This document shows positions 24,057 to 30,773 of a stretch of DNA of 38,168 nucleotides, piece after piece. A model generated the notes under the pieces. It was given only the letters and a program-made list of their open reading frames with translations. It made no database searches and had not been told where the DNA came from. Position numbers and translations under genes: made by a program. Origin of the DNA: Oscillibacter sp. (GTDB taxonomy: Bacteria > Bacillota > Clostridia > Oscillospirales > Oscillospiraceae). Each line of letters starts with the position of its first letter. Position 1 is the stretch's first letter. Location of the stretch: assembly GCF_028693505.1 (NCBI RefSeq), contig NZ_JAQUVF010000022.1, forward strand, positions 1-38,168, written 5' to 3'.

Positions 24057-25664
24057 ATGTCGAAACAAAAAAAGCAGTCCTTTTTAGGCGGCGCCGCCAT
24101 TTTGGCGGCAGCTGTCGCCATTGTCAAGATCATCGGCGCCGTATACAAAATTCCCTTTGGCAACATCGTCGGCAGCAAGGGCCAAACCTATTTCAACGTG
24201 GCCTACAACATCTACAACGTGCTTTTGACCGTCTCCACCGCAGGCCTTCCGCTGGCAATCTCCAAGCTCACCAGTCAGGCCCATGCTCAGGGACGGGAAA
24301 ACGAAAAACGCAAGATTTTCCGCACCGCTATCTGGCTCTTTTTCGTTCTGGGTCTGGTGGGCGCGCTGCTGATGTACTTCGGCGCGGCCCAGCTGGCCGA
24401 CTTCATGAACGAACCCATGGGCTACTGGCCCATCCGCACGCTGGCCCCCGCCGTGTTCTGCGTGTGTTTGCTGGCCTGCATGCGGGGCTACACCCAAGGG
24501 CAGGGCAACATGACGCCCACCGCCGTCTCCCAGATTTTAGAGGCGCTGTGCAAGCTGGTGCTGGGCCTCACACTGGCATGGTACTTTGTAAAGGCCGGTC
24601 TGGGACTGGACATTGCCGCCGCAGGCGCCATTCTGGGCGTCACCGTAGGCACCATTATGTCCATGCTGTTCCTCATCTTCTACCTGCTGCGCCATCAGGA
24701 CCGCAGCCACTGTCTGGACGTCCCCTCCAGCAGCGCCACGCTGATGAAGCAGGTGCTCACCATCGGCATTCCCATTACCCTCAGCAACTCCGCCATGAGC
24801 ATTATCACTCTGGTGGACACGAAAATCGTTCTGGGGCGGCTGCGGGACATCCCCGCTCTGGCGGACTCCGCCGCCACGCTGTTCGGTCAATACCAATTCG
24901 GCATGAACCTCATCAACCTGCCCCCCTCCTTCGTCTATCCCGTTACCATGAGCCTCATCCCCTTCGCCGCGGCGGCCATCACCCGGCAGGACCACGCGGG
25001 TGCCGGGCGCATCGTGGCCTCCGCCTTCCGCCTCATCGCCCTGCTGGCCATTCCGGCAGGCGTGGGACTGAGCGTGCTGGGCGGTCCCATTCTGCTGATG
25101 CTGTATCCCTCCCAGCAGGTGGACGCGGCGGCGGCAGGCCCCCACATGCGCTGGCTGGGCATCGCCTGTATCTTCATCTGCGTCATGACCCTGACCAACG
25201 CCATTTTGCAGACCTATGGTAAGGAGCAGCTTCCCATTTTCACGGTCATTGCGGGCGGCGCCACCAAAATTATCATGAATTACATTCTGGTGGGGAATCC
25301 GGACATCAACATCCACGGCGCCCCCATTTCCACCCTGTGCTGCTATCTGGTCATCTGTGGGCTGAATCTGTTCTTTGTGTGGAAATACTCCCCGGAAAAG
25401 CCCCGCTACCTCCAGCTTTTTGCAAAGCCCATTCTCGCCTCCGCCCTGATGGGCGGCAGCGCCTGGGCGGTGTACGGCTTTGTGAACCGGGCGCTGCACG
25501 GCCACTCCGCCTATGGCGCCAACGCGCTGGCCACCATGGTCGGCATCGGCGTGGGCGTGGTGGTGTACGGGATTTTGGTCATTGTGCTGCAAATTTTGCG
25601 GGCAGAGGACGTTCGTTCTGTCCCTCACGGGGAGAAATTGATCCATCTTCTGCATTTAAAATGA
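24057..25664 (+). CDS. Polysaccharide biosynthesis/lipid II flippase family protein (SpoVB/YabM-like)
   Basis: This 535-residue integral membrane protein has about fourteen hydrophobic segments and belongs to the MVF/PST branch of the MOP flippase superfamily, related to SpoVB, YabM and MurJ. The N-terminus (FLGGAAILAAAVAIVKIIGAVYKIPFGNIVG) is typical of that group. Its members move lipid-linked wall or cortex precursors across the membrane. In Bacillus subtilis the homologous yabM is directly upstream of mazG (yabN), as here. The ATG follows GAGG by about ten bases. Whether it serves vegetative wall or spore cortex synthesis cannot be told from sequence. Confidence 0.9.
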   Translation: MSKQKKQSFLGGAAILAAAVAIVKIIGAVYKIPFGNIVGSKGQTYFNVAYNIYNVLLTVSTAGLPLAISKLTSQAHAQGRENEKRKIFRTAIWLFFVLGLVGALLMYFGAAQLADFMNEPMGYWPIRTLAPAVFCVCLLACMRGYTQGQGNMTPTAVSQILEALCKLVLGLTLAWYFVKAGLGLDIAAAGAILGVTVGTIMSMLFLIFYLLRHQDRSHCLDVPSSSATLMKQVLTIGIPITLSNSAMSIITLVDTKIVLGRLRDIPALADSAATLFGQYQFGMNLINLPPSFVYPVTMSLIPFAAAAITRQDHAGAGRIVASAFRLIALLAIPAGVGLSVLGGPILLMLYPSQQVDAAAAGPHMRWLGIACIFICVMTLTNAILQTYGKEQLPIFTVIAGGATKIIMNYILVGNPDINIHGAPISTLCCYLVICGLNLFFVWKYSPEKPRYLQLFAKPILASALMGGSAWAVYGFVNRALHGHSAYGANALATMVGIGVGVVVYGILVIVLQILRAEDVRSVPHGEKLIHLLHLK

Positions 25665-25722
25665 AAAATCTTTGTATTTCAAGGGTCGAACGAACAAATT
25701 TTCTTGCAAAGGCGGACAATAT

Positions 25723-26526
25723 ATGGTAGATTTTCAATGTAAGTGCCGTTACGACTGGGCGGACTTGCTGGAGGTCATGGCGCTGCTGCGCGCCCCCGGC
25801 GGCTGCCCTTGGGACGCGGAGCAGACACACGATTCCATTCGGCGGAATTTTCTGGAAGAAACATACGAAGTGCTGGATGCGCTGGACCGGGACGACGAGG
25901 CCGCCATGTGCGAGGAGCTGGGCGACGTTTTGATGCAGGTTGCCTTCCACGCGCAGATCGAGCGTGAGCGGGGCCGCTTCACCATGGCGGACGTGGTGGA
26001 CGGCGTGACAAAAAAGCTGGTATACCGCCACCCCCACGTGTTTAGCACGGTGGAGGCGGACACCAGCGAGCAGGTTCTGGCAAACTGGGAGGTCCTCAAG
26101 CGCACGGAGAAGGGCCAGCGTTCCACCGCCGACGCGGTGGAGGCCGTGCCCCACACACTGCCCGCTTTGTGGCGGGCGGAAAAAATTCAGAGCAAAACCG
26201 CCAAGGCCGGATTTGACTGGAATACTCCCGCCGGGGCTCTGGGCAAGCTGGAAGAAGAGGTCCGGGAGCTGCGCGAGGCCATGGAGTCCGGGGCGGACGC
26301 CGCCGCGCCCCACGGCATCCGGGAGGAGATCGGCGACGTGCTGTTTATATCGGCTAAAATCGCCCAGATGTCCGGACTGGACCCGGAGGATGCCCTGCAC
26401 CGCTCCTGCGACAAATTTGACCGGCGCTTCCGCTTTGTGGAGCAAAACGCGGACAAGCCTTTGTCCGCCTGCAGCCAGGAGGCCCTGTGCTCCCTTTGGA
26501 ACGCCGCCAAACAAGAAGAGTCTTAA
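25723..26526 (+). CDS. mazG: Nucleoside triphosphate pyrophosphohydrolase MazG (YabN-type)
   Basis: This 267-residue, two-domain enzyme hydrolyses NTPs to NMP and pyrophosphate, cleaning the nucleotide pool. The first domain carries GGCPWDAEQTHDSIRRNF-LEETYEV and EELGDVLMQVAFH, giving the E-x-x-E and E-x-x-D metal sites; the second repeats LEEEVRELREA and EEIGDVLFIS. Bacillus YabN has an extra N-terminal methylase-like domain that is absent here, so this is the plain MazG form. ATG 25723 has AAGG about twelve bases upstream. It sits in the conserved yab order between the flippase and rqcP, with hup inserted after it. Confidence 0.94.
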   Translation: MVDFQCKCRYDWADLLEVMALLRAPGGCPWDAEQTHDSIRRNFLEETYEVLDALDRDDEAAMCEELGDVLMQVAFHAQIERERGRFTMADVVDGVTKKLVYRHPHVFSTVEADTSEQVLANWEVLKRTEKGQRSTADAVEAVPHTLPALWRAEKIQSKTAKAGFDWNTPAGALGKLEEEVRELREAMESGADAAAPHGIREEIGDVLFISAKIAQMSGLDPEDALHRSCDKFDRRFRFVEQNADKPLSACSQEALCSLWNAAKQEES

Positions 26527-26591
26527 CACGCGATTCGCGTTAAGAATAATAAGAGATCCACAAACACAAATGATATAGGAGGATGTTACTC

Positions 26592-26867
26592 ATGAACAAA
26601 GCTGAACTCATCAACGCCGTCGCCACCACCGCCGAAGTGTCCAAGAAGGATGCCGAGGCCGTCATCTCCGCCACTCTGGACGCCATCACCGGTGCCCTGA
26701 AGGAAGGCGACAAGGTCCAGCTGGTGGGCTTTGGCTCCTTTGAGGTCAAGAAGCGCGCCGCGCGTATCGGCCGCAACCCCAAGACCAAAGAATCCATTGA
26801 GATCCCCGCTTCCGTGGTCCCCGTATTCAAGGCCGGCAAGGCTCTCAAGGACAGCGTCAGCAAGTAA
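26592..26867 (+). CDS. hup: HU family DNA-binding protein
   Basis: This 91-residue, basic HU/HBsu protein has the standard dimeric architecture: MNKAELINAVA N-terminal helices, GFGSFEVKKRAAR leading into the DNA-binding arm, and the conserved arm tip RNPKT (GRNPKTKESIEIPAS). It bends and compacts DNA. The start at 26592 has AGGAGG about ten bases upstream; an ATG nine bases earlier overlaps that site. A strong terminator follows. Its location between mazG and rqcP interrupts the yabN-yabO order of Bacillus. Confidence 0.97.
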   Translation: MNKAELINAVATTAEVSKKDAEAVISATLDAITGALKEGDKVQLVGFGSFEVKKRAARIGRNPKTKESIEIPASVVPVFKAGKALKDSVSK

Positions 26868-26890
26868 AGAGGGGCATAGCTTTCCTCTTG

Positions 26891-26936
26891 ACCCCTGCCT
26901 CAGGCAGCTTTCGGGCCGCCGGGGCGGGGGTTTTTT
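26891..26936 (+). terminator. hup terminator
   Basis: ACCCCTGCC (26891-26899) pairs with GGCGGGGGT (26923-26931), with inner hairpin sequence CTGCCTCAGGCAG, followed by TTTTTT. The next gene starts 19 bases later, so some readthrough is likely. Confidence 0.75.
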
Positions 26937-26954
26937 AATTTTGGAGGTTTATCG

Positions 26955-27200
26955 ATGCGATTGGACAAATATTTAAAGGTCTCCCGCCTCATCAAACGCC
27001 GGACCGTGGCCAACGAGGCTTGCGACAACGGGCTTGTCACGGTGAACGGAAAAGTTGCGCGGGCCTCCTGCGAGATCAAGGTGGGCGACCAGATCTCCCT
27101 GCGCTTCGGGGCCCGCATGGTGACTGTTGAAGTGGTTTCCGTGCAGGAAACGGCGCGGCAGGCCGACGCCGTCACACACTACCGGGAAATCGCCCAATAA
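26955..27200 (+). CDS. rqcP: S4-domain ribosome quality-control protein RqcP (YabO)
   Basis: This 81-residue RNA-binding protein consists almost only of an S4 domain: MRLDKYLKVSRLIKRRTVANEACD, then GLVTVNGKVARAS and VGDQISLRFG. In Bacillus subtilis RqcP binds 50S subunits carrying stalled peptidyl-tRNA and helps RqcH add alanine tails. Length, the opening motif and the place between mazG and yabP all match YabO/RqcP rather than the longer Hsp15. ATG 26955 follows GGAGG by seven bases. It is the first gene of a tight set with yabP, yabQ and divIC. Confidence 0.92.
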   Translation: MRLDKYLKVSRLIKRRTVANEACDNGLVTVNGKVARASCEIKVGDQISLRFGARMVTVEVVSVQETARQADAVTHYREIAQ

Positions 27201-27265
27201 GAGAACGGTCCACTTCTATCTCCCGCCCTTTTTGCATATTCTCTGGACAAGGGAGGGACGATGCA

Positions 27266-27547
27266 ATGAATGATTTTAGCACCATGCCGCAAGACACCCA
27301 CCGTCTGGAACTGGTTGGCCGCGAGCAGCTGAACATCTCCGGCGTGGAGGATGTGGAGCGCTTTGATGAAACCGGGATCGTGATGTCCACCGCCGCGGGG
27401 ACGCTGGTCATCACCGGAGAGGACCTGCACATCGGGAAATTGTCTCTGGACGGCGGGGAACTTCACGTGGACGGTCGGATCGACTCCATTTCCTACGAAG
27501 ATCAGCCTTCCGGCCGCGGCGGCTTTTTTAGCCGGCTGTTCCGGTAA
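27266..27547 (+). CDS. yabP: Sporulation protein YabP
   Basis: This 93-residue protein matches YabP: HRLELVGREQLNISGVEDVERFDE followed by TAAGTLVITGEDLHIGKLSLDGGELHVDGRID. The family is made in the mother cell during sporulation and, with YabQ, is linked to cortex assembly; YabP and YqfC-type proteins share this fold. There is no membrane segment. The ATG at 27266 has GGGAGGG about nine bases upstream. YabQ starts eight bases after its stop. Its presence supports an endospore-forming lineage. Confidence 0.9.
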   Translation: MNDFSTMPQDTHRLELVGREQLNISGVEDVERFDETGIVMSTAAGTLVITGEDLHIGKLSLDGGELHVDGRIDSISYEDQPSGRGGFFSRLFR

Positions 27548-27555
27548 GCGTCACC

Positions 27556-28206
27556 ATGGAAAACCAGGTCTCTCACCAGCTTCTGGTGTTTGCGCAGTCC
27601 ATTTTACTGGGCCTGAGCGCCGGATTGCTGTACGATCTGCTGCGCCCTTTTCGCCGCCGGCTTCCCCGCCTGACGGGCCTTCTGGATACGGTCTACTGCC
27701 TTGCTGTTGGAATTGGCGCCTTCTTGTTTCTCCTGCGCCGATCCAATGGGGAAATGCGAGGGTTTGTGCTGTTGGGTCTGCTGGGCGGCGCGGTCCTTTT
27801 CTTCTGTGCCTTTTCCGCGCTCTTGCAGCCGGTATGGATTTTTTGGACCGACACGCTGGCCTACCTGGTGCACATTCTGTCCCTTCCGGTGATAGGCGTT
27901 AAAAATTTTTGCAAAAAATTAATGCTGCGCGGAAAAAATCTCTTTTATTTTGCGTGCAAATGCTATACAATAAAGAAACATGGATGCGGACACGCATTTC
28001 GAGGAGGCGGCAGACGTGAAAAAACAAACAGGCAGCGCAAAGGCGCACCGGCGCGTCAAGACAGGTCTGCCCGCGCGCATACTGATCCTGCTGCTGCTGG
28101 TCGGCATCGGCTATCAGCTGTACGCTCTCCGCTCTCAGGTGGAAAGCGCCCAGGCAGACAGGGCGGCGCTGGCCGCGCAGGTAGAGACCAGGCAGCAGGA
28201 AAATGA
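27556..28206 (+). CDS. yabQ: Spore cortex biosynthesis protein YabQ, with an abnormal C-terminal extension
   Basis: Residues ~1-135 have the YabQ pattern: QLLVFAQSILLGLSAGLLYDLLRPFRRR, then three more hydrophobic segments and a basic tail ending near FACKCYTIKK. YabQ is a polytopic membrane protein needed for spore cortex formation. The frame has no stop where the family normally ends; it continues for about 75 residues of Arg/Gly-rich sequence to 28206, overlapping divIC by 191 nt in another frame. This suggests loss of the original stop (a one-base shift near 27971 would give TAA) or a sequence error. No clear ribosome binding site is seen; coupling to yabP eight bases upstream is likely. 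Confidence 0.8.
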   Translation: MENQVSHQLLVFAQSILLGLSAGLLYDLLRPFRRRLPRLTGLLDTVYCLAVGIGAFLFLLRRSNGEMRGFVLLGLLGGAVLFFCAFSALLQPVWIFWTDTLAYLVHILSLPVIGVKNFCKKLMLRGKNLFYFACKCYTIKKHGCGHAFRGGGRREKTNRQRKGAPARQDRSARAHTDPAAAGRHRLSAVRSPLSGGKRPGRQGGAGRAGRDQAAGK

Positions 28207-28324
28207 CGCGCTCTCCGCCGACATTGCACAGGGCAACACGTCGGAAAAGATGGAGGAAATTGCCCGGGATGAACTTGGTTTGGTCACACCGGGTGAATAT
28301 GTGTTTTATGACGTCAGCAATTGA
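28016..28324 (+). CDS. divIC: Septum formation initiator DivIC/FtsB family protein
   Basis: This is a 102-residue bitopic division protein. A basic cytoplasmic N-terminus (~22 residues) is followed by one transmembrane helix (ILILLLLVGIGYQLYAL), an extracytoplasmic coiled coil (residues ~43-80) and a short C-terminal domain with ARDELGLVTPGEYVFY, typical of DivIC/FtsB. It acts in the FtsQ-FtsL-DivIC complex at the septum. I chose GTG 28016 because GAGGAGG lies eight bases upstream; an upstream in-frame ATG at 27980 has no such site. The first 191 nt overlap the yabQ frame. A branched terminator begins on its stop codon. Confidence 0.85.
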   Translation: MKKQTGSAKAHRRVKTGLPARILILLLLVGIGYQLYALRSQVESAQADRAALAAQVETRQQENDALSADIAQGNTSEKMEEIARDELGLVTPGEYVFYDVSN

Positions 28325-28392
28325 TCGGTGTCGGGCGACGAGGGGGGCAGCCGCGCTCCCCCCGCTTGTGCCAGCGCCGATCTTTTCTTTTT
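28323..28392 (+). terminator. Long G/C-rich terminator after divIC
   Basis: Outer stem GATCGGTGT (28323-28331) with GCGCCGATC (28374-28382), an inner G6/C6 stem (28342-28347 with 28358-28363), then TTTTCTTTTT. It starts within the divIC stop codon. Confidence 0.75.
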
Positions 28393-28441
28393 AGAGAAAT
28401 CCACTCGCTGAAAATCATCGGAAGGAGAAACAACGTACTAT

Positions 28442-28915
28442 ATGGAGCCGCAGGTTGGGAGTATTTTAGAAGGCAAGGTGACCACCATCACCAAGTTTGG
28501 CGCATTTGTCGCTCTGGAGGGCGGGAAATCCGGCTTGGTGCATATTTCGGAAATTGCCAATACCTTTGTCAACGACGTACATGATTTTTTGCAGGAGGGC
28601 CAGACGGTCAAGGTTCTGGTGCTCTCCGCGGAAAACGGAAAGATCAATCTTTCCGTAAAAAAAGCCCTGCCGCCCCAGGAACGTCCCGCTTTCCGCGGTC
28701 CCCGTCCTGTCGGCAGCGCAGCAGCTCCCCGGCCCGTTTCGCCCCGTCCGGCGCAGCCGCGGCCTTTTAACCGCGCGCCGCAGCCCATGGCGCCCATCGG
28801 CGATCAGACCTTTGAGGACAAGCTCAAGCAGTTCCTCTCCTCCTCCGAGGGAAAAATTTCGGACCTGAACCGCAACATCGACGGAAAACGAAGCGGCGGG
28901 CGCAGGAAAAAATAA
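28442..28915 (+). CDS. yabR: S1-domain RNA-binding protein (YabR/general stress protein 13-like)
   Basis: This 157-residue protein has an N-terminal S1 OB-fold (residues 1-75: VGSILEGKVTTITKFGAFVALEGGKSGLVHISEIA, then GQTVKVLVLSAENGKINLSVKKA). A long Pro/Arg-rich linker (~80-120) follows, then a short C-terminal segment, TFEDKLKQFLSSSEGKISDLNRN, also seen in YabR-like proteins. It probably binds RNA or the ribosome. It occupies the same place after divIC as Bacillus yabR. AAGGAG lies about fourteen bases before the ATG, which is long but no better start exists. A strong terminator follows. Confidence 0.9.
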   Translation: MEPQVGSILEGKVTTITKFGAFVALEGGKSGLVHISEIANTFVNDVHDFLQEGQTVKVLVLSAENGKINLSVKKALPPQERPAFRGPRPVGSAAAPRPVSPRPAQPRPFNRAPQPMAPIGDQTFEDKLKQFLSSSEGKISDLNRNIDGKRSGGRRKK

Positions 28916-28923
28916 TCAGATCA

Positions 28924-28953
28924 AAGGCCGCCCTGTTGGGCGGCCTTTTTTTT
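28924..28953 (+). terminator. yabR terminator
   Basis: AAGGCCGCCC (28924-28933), loop TGTT, GGGCGGCCTT (28938-28947), and a run of T residues to 28953. Confidence 0.92.
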
Positions 28954-29146
28954 GCGGCATAAAAAGGAGCCGCCCGGCGACGTGCGCCGTGCGGCCCAAG
29001 CGGGTGGGATTTTGGAAAGCTTCCTTAATGATCATAGCACTAACTTCCATGTTTTGTAAATAGGAGCTTTTGTCGAATCCACACTTTCCGCAAAAATCCC
29101 TCGCGCCTGCTTTTGTGAATTTTTTGTACAATTTATCAATTTTTTC

Positions 29147-29175
29147 TTTTCATATGTTTCCATATGTGTTATACT
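29147..29175 (+). promoter_or_regulatory. hpf promoter with paired CATATG sites
   Basis: TATACT (29170-29175) lies 17 bases after a weak -35 TTTTCA (29147-29152). Two CATATG palindromes, at 29151-29156 and 29161-29166, are exactly one helical turn (10 bp) apart inside the promoter, so a repressor site is possible. Confidence 0.5.
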
Positions 29176-29224
29176 ACACAAAAGAGAGGAAGCGCCTCTC
29201 TTCCACACGAAAGGAGCGATCTCG

Positions 29225-29770
29225 ATGAAGTACACCTATGCTTGCAAGAAGATTTCCCTGAACGATTCCATTAAGGAGTACGCCGAGAAAAAGATCTCCA
29301 AATTGGAGCGCTATTTTCAGGAGGGGGCATCCACCGCATTCATCACGTTTTCCGTGGAGAAGGAGCACCTTTGTTCGGTGGAGCTCACGATTCGAAGCGG
29401 CGGTACGCTGTTTCGTGCGCAGACAGAGGCGCCGGATGGCGACATGCGCGGTGCGATTGACGCCGCGGTAGGCTATATCGAGCGCCAGATTCTCAAGAAC
29501 AAGACCCGCTTGTCCAAGCGGCTGCGGACAGACGGCTTCCCTGTGCCGGTGGATGAATTTACGGTGACGGAAGAAAAGGAATTTGACATCGTGCGCACCA
29601 AGCACTTTGCGGTCAAGCCCATGAGTCCGGAAGAGGCCATTTTGCAGATGAATCTGCTGGACCACAGCTTTTTCGTCTTTCGCAACAGCGATGACGACAG
29701 TCTTTCCATCGTCTACCAGCGCAAGGCCGGCGGTTACGGTCTGATCGTCACGGACGACGCGGAAGCATAA
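29225..29770 (+). CDS. hpf: Ribosome hibernation-promoting factor, long form
   Basis: This 181-residue protein has the two-domain length of long HPF, which dimerises 70S ribosomes into 100S particles in stationary phase. The N-terminal domain (1-105) shows MKYTYACKKISLNDSIKEYAEKKISKLERYF and basic residues around HLCSVELTIRSGG. The C-terminal dimerisation domain (~120-178) contains IVRTKHFAVKPMSPEEAILQMNLLDHSFFVFRN. ATG 29225 has AAAGGAG eight bases upstream. It is monocistronic, between a promoter with paired CATATG sites and a terminator. Confidence 0.96.
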   Translation: MKYTYACKKISLNDSIKEYAEKKISKLERYFQEGASTAFITFSVEKEHLCSVELTIRSGGTLFRAQTEAPDGDMRGAIDAAVGYIERQILKNKTRLSKRLRTDGFPVPVDEFTVTEEKEFDIVRTKHFAVKPMSPEEAILQMNLLDHSFFVFRNSDDDSLSIVYQRKAGGYGLIVTDDAEA

Positions 29771-29775
29771 TTTTC

Positions 29776-29805
29776 AGGGAGGCCGCATTGCGGTCTCCCT
29801 TTTTT
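29776..29805 (+). terminator. hpf terminator
   Basis: AGGGAGGCCGC (29776-29786), loop ATT, GCGGTCTCCCT (29790-29800), then a T-run to 29805; one wobble pair. Confidence 0.9.
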
Positions 29806-29815
29806 GGGCTTTTCC

Positions 29816-29844
29816 TTGTATTTTTACGTAAATTTTGTTATACT
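29816..29844 (+). promoter_or_regulatory. Promoter of the NYN/PIN-like gene
   Basis: TTGTAT (29816-29821), 17-base spacer, TATACT (29839-29844), 68 bases before the start codon. Confidence 0.72.
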
Positions 29845-29911
29845 AATACAATATCACGAAATTTATCAGATTCGTCTTGTACTAAACTAAACAAAGGAAC
29901 GTATTTTTTTC

Positions 29912-30517
29912 ATGAAGATGATTTTCTTAGTGGACGGCGACAACAATATTGGAACCGGCCTCAAGGGCATTGAGCTGCTTTCCGATCAGGATTCCGTTTT
30001 GGTATTCTATCAGAAAACCGGCCTGGCCCTGTCCAAAATTCAAAAGCTCTGTGCCGGTACCAGTGCGGACGTCCAGTATGTGGAAAGCATTCGGGGCGGA
30101 AAAAACTCCATTGATTTCCAGATTATTACGGAGCTTGGCGTGCTGGTTGGAAAGCGGGAGGCGGACTACGCCTACGTCATCAGTCAGGACAAGGGCTATT
30201 CCGCCTCCATCGACGCGCTGCGCGCCCGGTATGCGGACGCCTTTCAGGAGGTGGCGCTGCGCGCCTCCATCGAGGACTGCCTCCACCTCTCTTTCGTTCG
30301 GCAATCCGCCAACCGCCGGGAGCTGTGCAACGCGCTGGTCAAGGAATACGGCGCGGCGCAGGGTGAAGCGCTTTACAACCACATGAAGGCTATTTTCCAA
30401 TCTCCGGAAGTGGTGGAAGTAACGGTGGAAGCGGAAAAGAGCGCCGTCAAACCAACGCGCTCCCGCCGAAACGCCCGCCGCAAAAAGGCCCCGACCGCGG
30501 TAAAGCTCTCCGAATAA
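29912..30517 (+). CDS. NYN/PIN-like domain protein (putative RNase)
   Basis: This 201-residue protein appears to have a PIN/NYN-type nuclease fold. It opens with MKMIFLVDGDNN (acidic Asp8 and Asp10), followed by GKNSIDFQIITELGVLV with a second conserved Asp and YAYVISQDKGYSA with a third, the order expected for the metal-binding acidic residues. Residues ~120-165 form a helical C-terminal segment, and the tail is strongly basic (TRSRRNARRKKAP), consistent with nucleic-acid binding. It could be a small RNase; target unknown. GGAA lies twelve bases upstream of the ATG, a weak ribosome site. The stop is four bases before the left palindrome of repeat copy 2. Confidence 0.7.
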   Translation: MKMIFLVDGDNNIGTGLKGIELLSDQDSVLVFYQKTGLALSKIQKLCAGTSADVQYVESIRGGKNSIDFQIITELGVLVGKREADYAYVISQDKGYSASIDALRARYADAFQEVALRASIEDCLHLSFVRQSANRRELCNALVKEYGAAQGEALYNHMKAIFQSPEVVEVTVEAEKSAVKPTRSRRNARRKKAPTAVKLSE

Positions 30518-30521
30518 CGCA

Positions 30522-30547
30522 AAGGACACACCGTAAGGTGTGTCCTT
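30522..30547. terminator. Left terminator palindrome flanking repeat copy 2
   Basis: AAGGACACACC, loop GTAA, GGTGTGTCCTT: an 11-bp perfect stem four bases after the NYN/PIN gene. It is the exact reverse complement of the palindrome at 30748-30773. Confidence 0.78.
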
Positions 30548-30747
30548 CAGCTTGTCGAAAAAGTCTCACAGAGTTTGCCAACGGGGCGGCAAAAAATTTG
30601 AAATCCGTTTTCGACCGCGGCCTGTACGTGGACGAAAACACTTTGCGCAAAGCGAGCGTCGAATCGTCCGCCGAAAGCGGACATATGAGGCGCAGAGCGG
30701 CGCGAATCCTTTTGTCGAAAAAGCCAACAGGCTTTTTCGACAGTCTC

Positions 30748-30773
30748 AAGGACACACCTTACGGTGTGTCCTT
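30748..30773. terminator. Right terminator palindrome containing the YibE/F stop codon
   Basis: AAGGACACACC, loop TTAC, GGTGTGTCCTT, then TTTTCTTTT on the plus strand. The loop holds the minus-strand stop codon at 30759-30761, and the stem encodes the last residues of the YibE/F protein. Confidence 0.8.

Larger units (their letters stand above)
30522..30773 (+). repeat. Dispersed structured repeat, copy 2, bracketed by duplicated terminators
   Basis: The core is 200 nt (30548-30747), almost the same length as copy 1 (201 nt), in the same orientation, and again lies between convergent genes. Hairpins match copy 1 by position: TTTGCC/GGCAAA, TTTTCG/CGAAAA, GTCCGC/GCGGAC (30665-30681) and a 13-bp stem TGTCGAAAAAGCC/GGCTTTTTCGACA (30714-30743). 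The last stem differs from copy 1 by a compensated T-A to G-C pair. Its bracketing palindromes (AAGGACACACC...) are unrelated to those of copy 1. GTCGAAAAAG also occurs at the left edge (30554-30563), extending the inverted ends. Confidence 0.75.

Noticed and set aside
26519-26544. Hairpin TTAACACGCG/CGCGTTAA after mazG as a terminator
   Set aside because: It has a bulge and no T-run on either strand; it may be only a weak structure upstream of hup.
28916-29131. Minus-strand 71-codon frame between yabR and hpf
   Set aside because: It overlaps the yabR terminator, has no ribosome site and no recognisable domain; I see no gene in 28954-29146.
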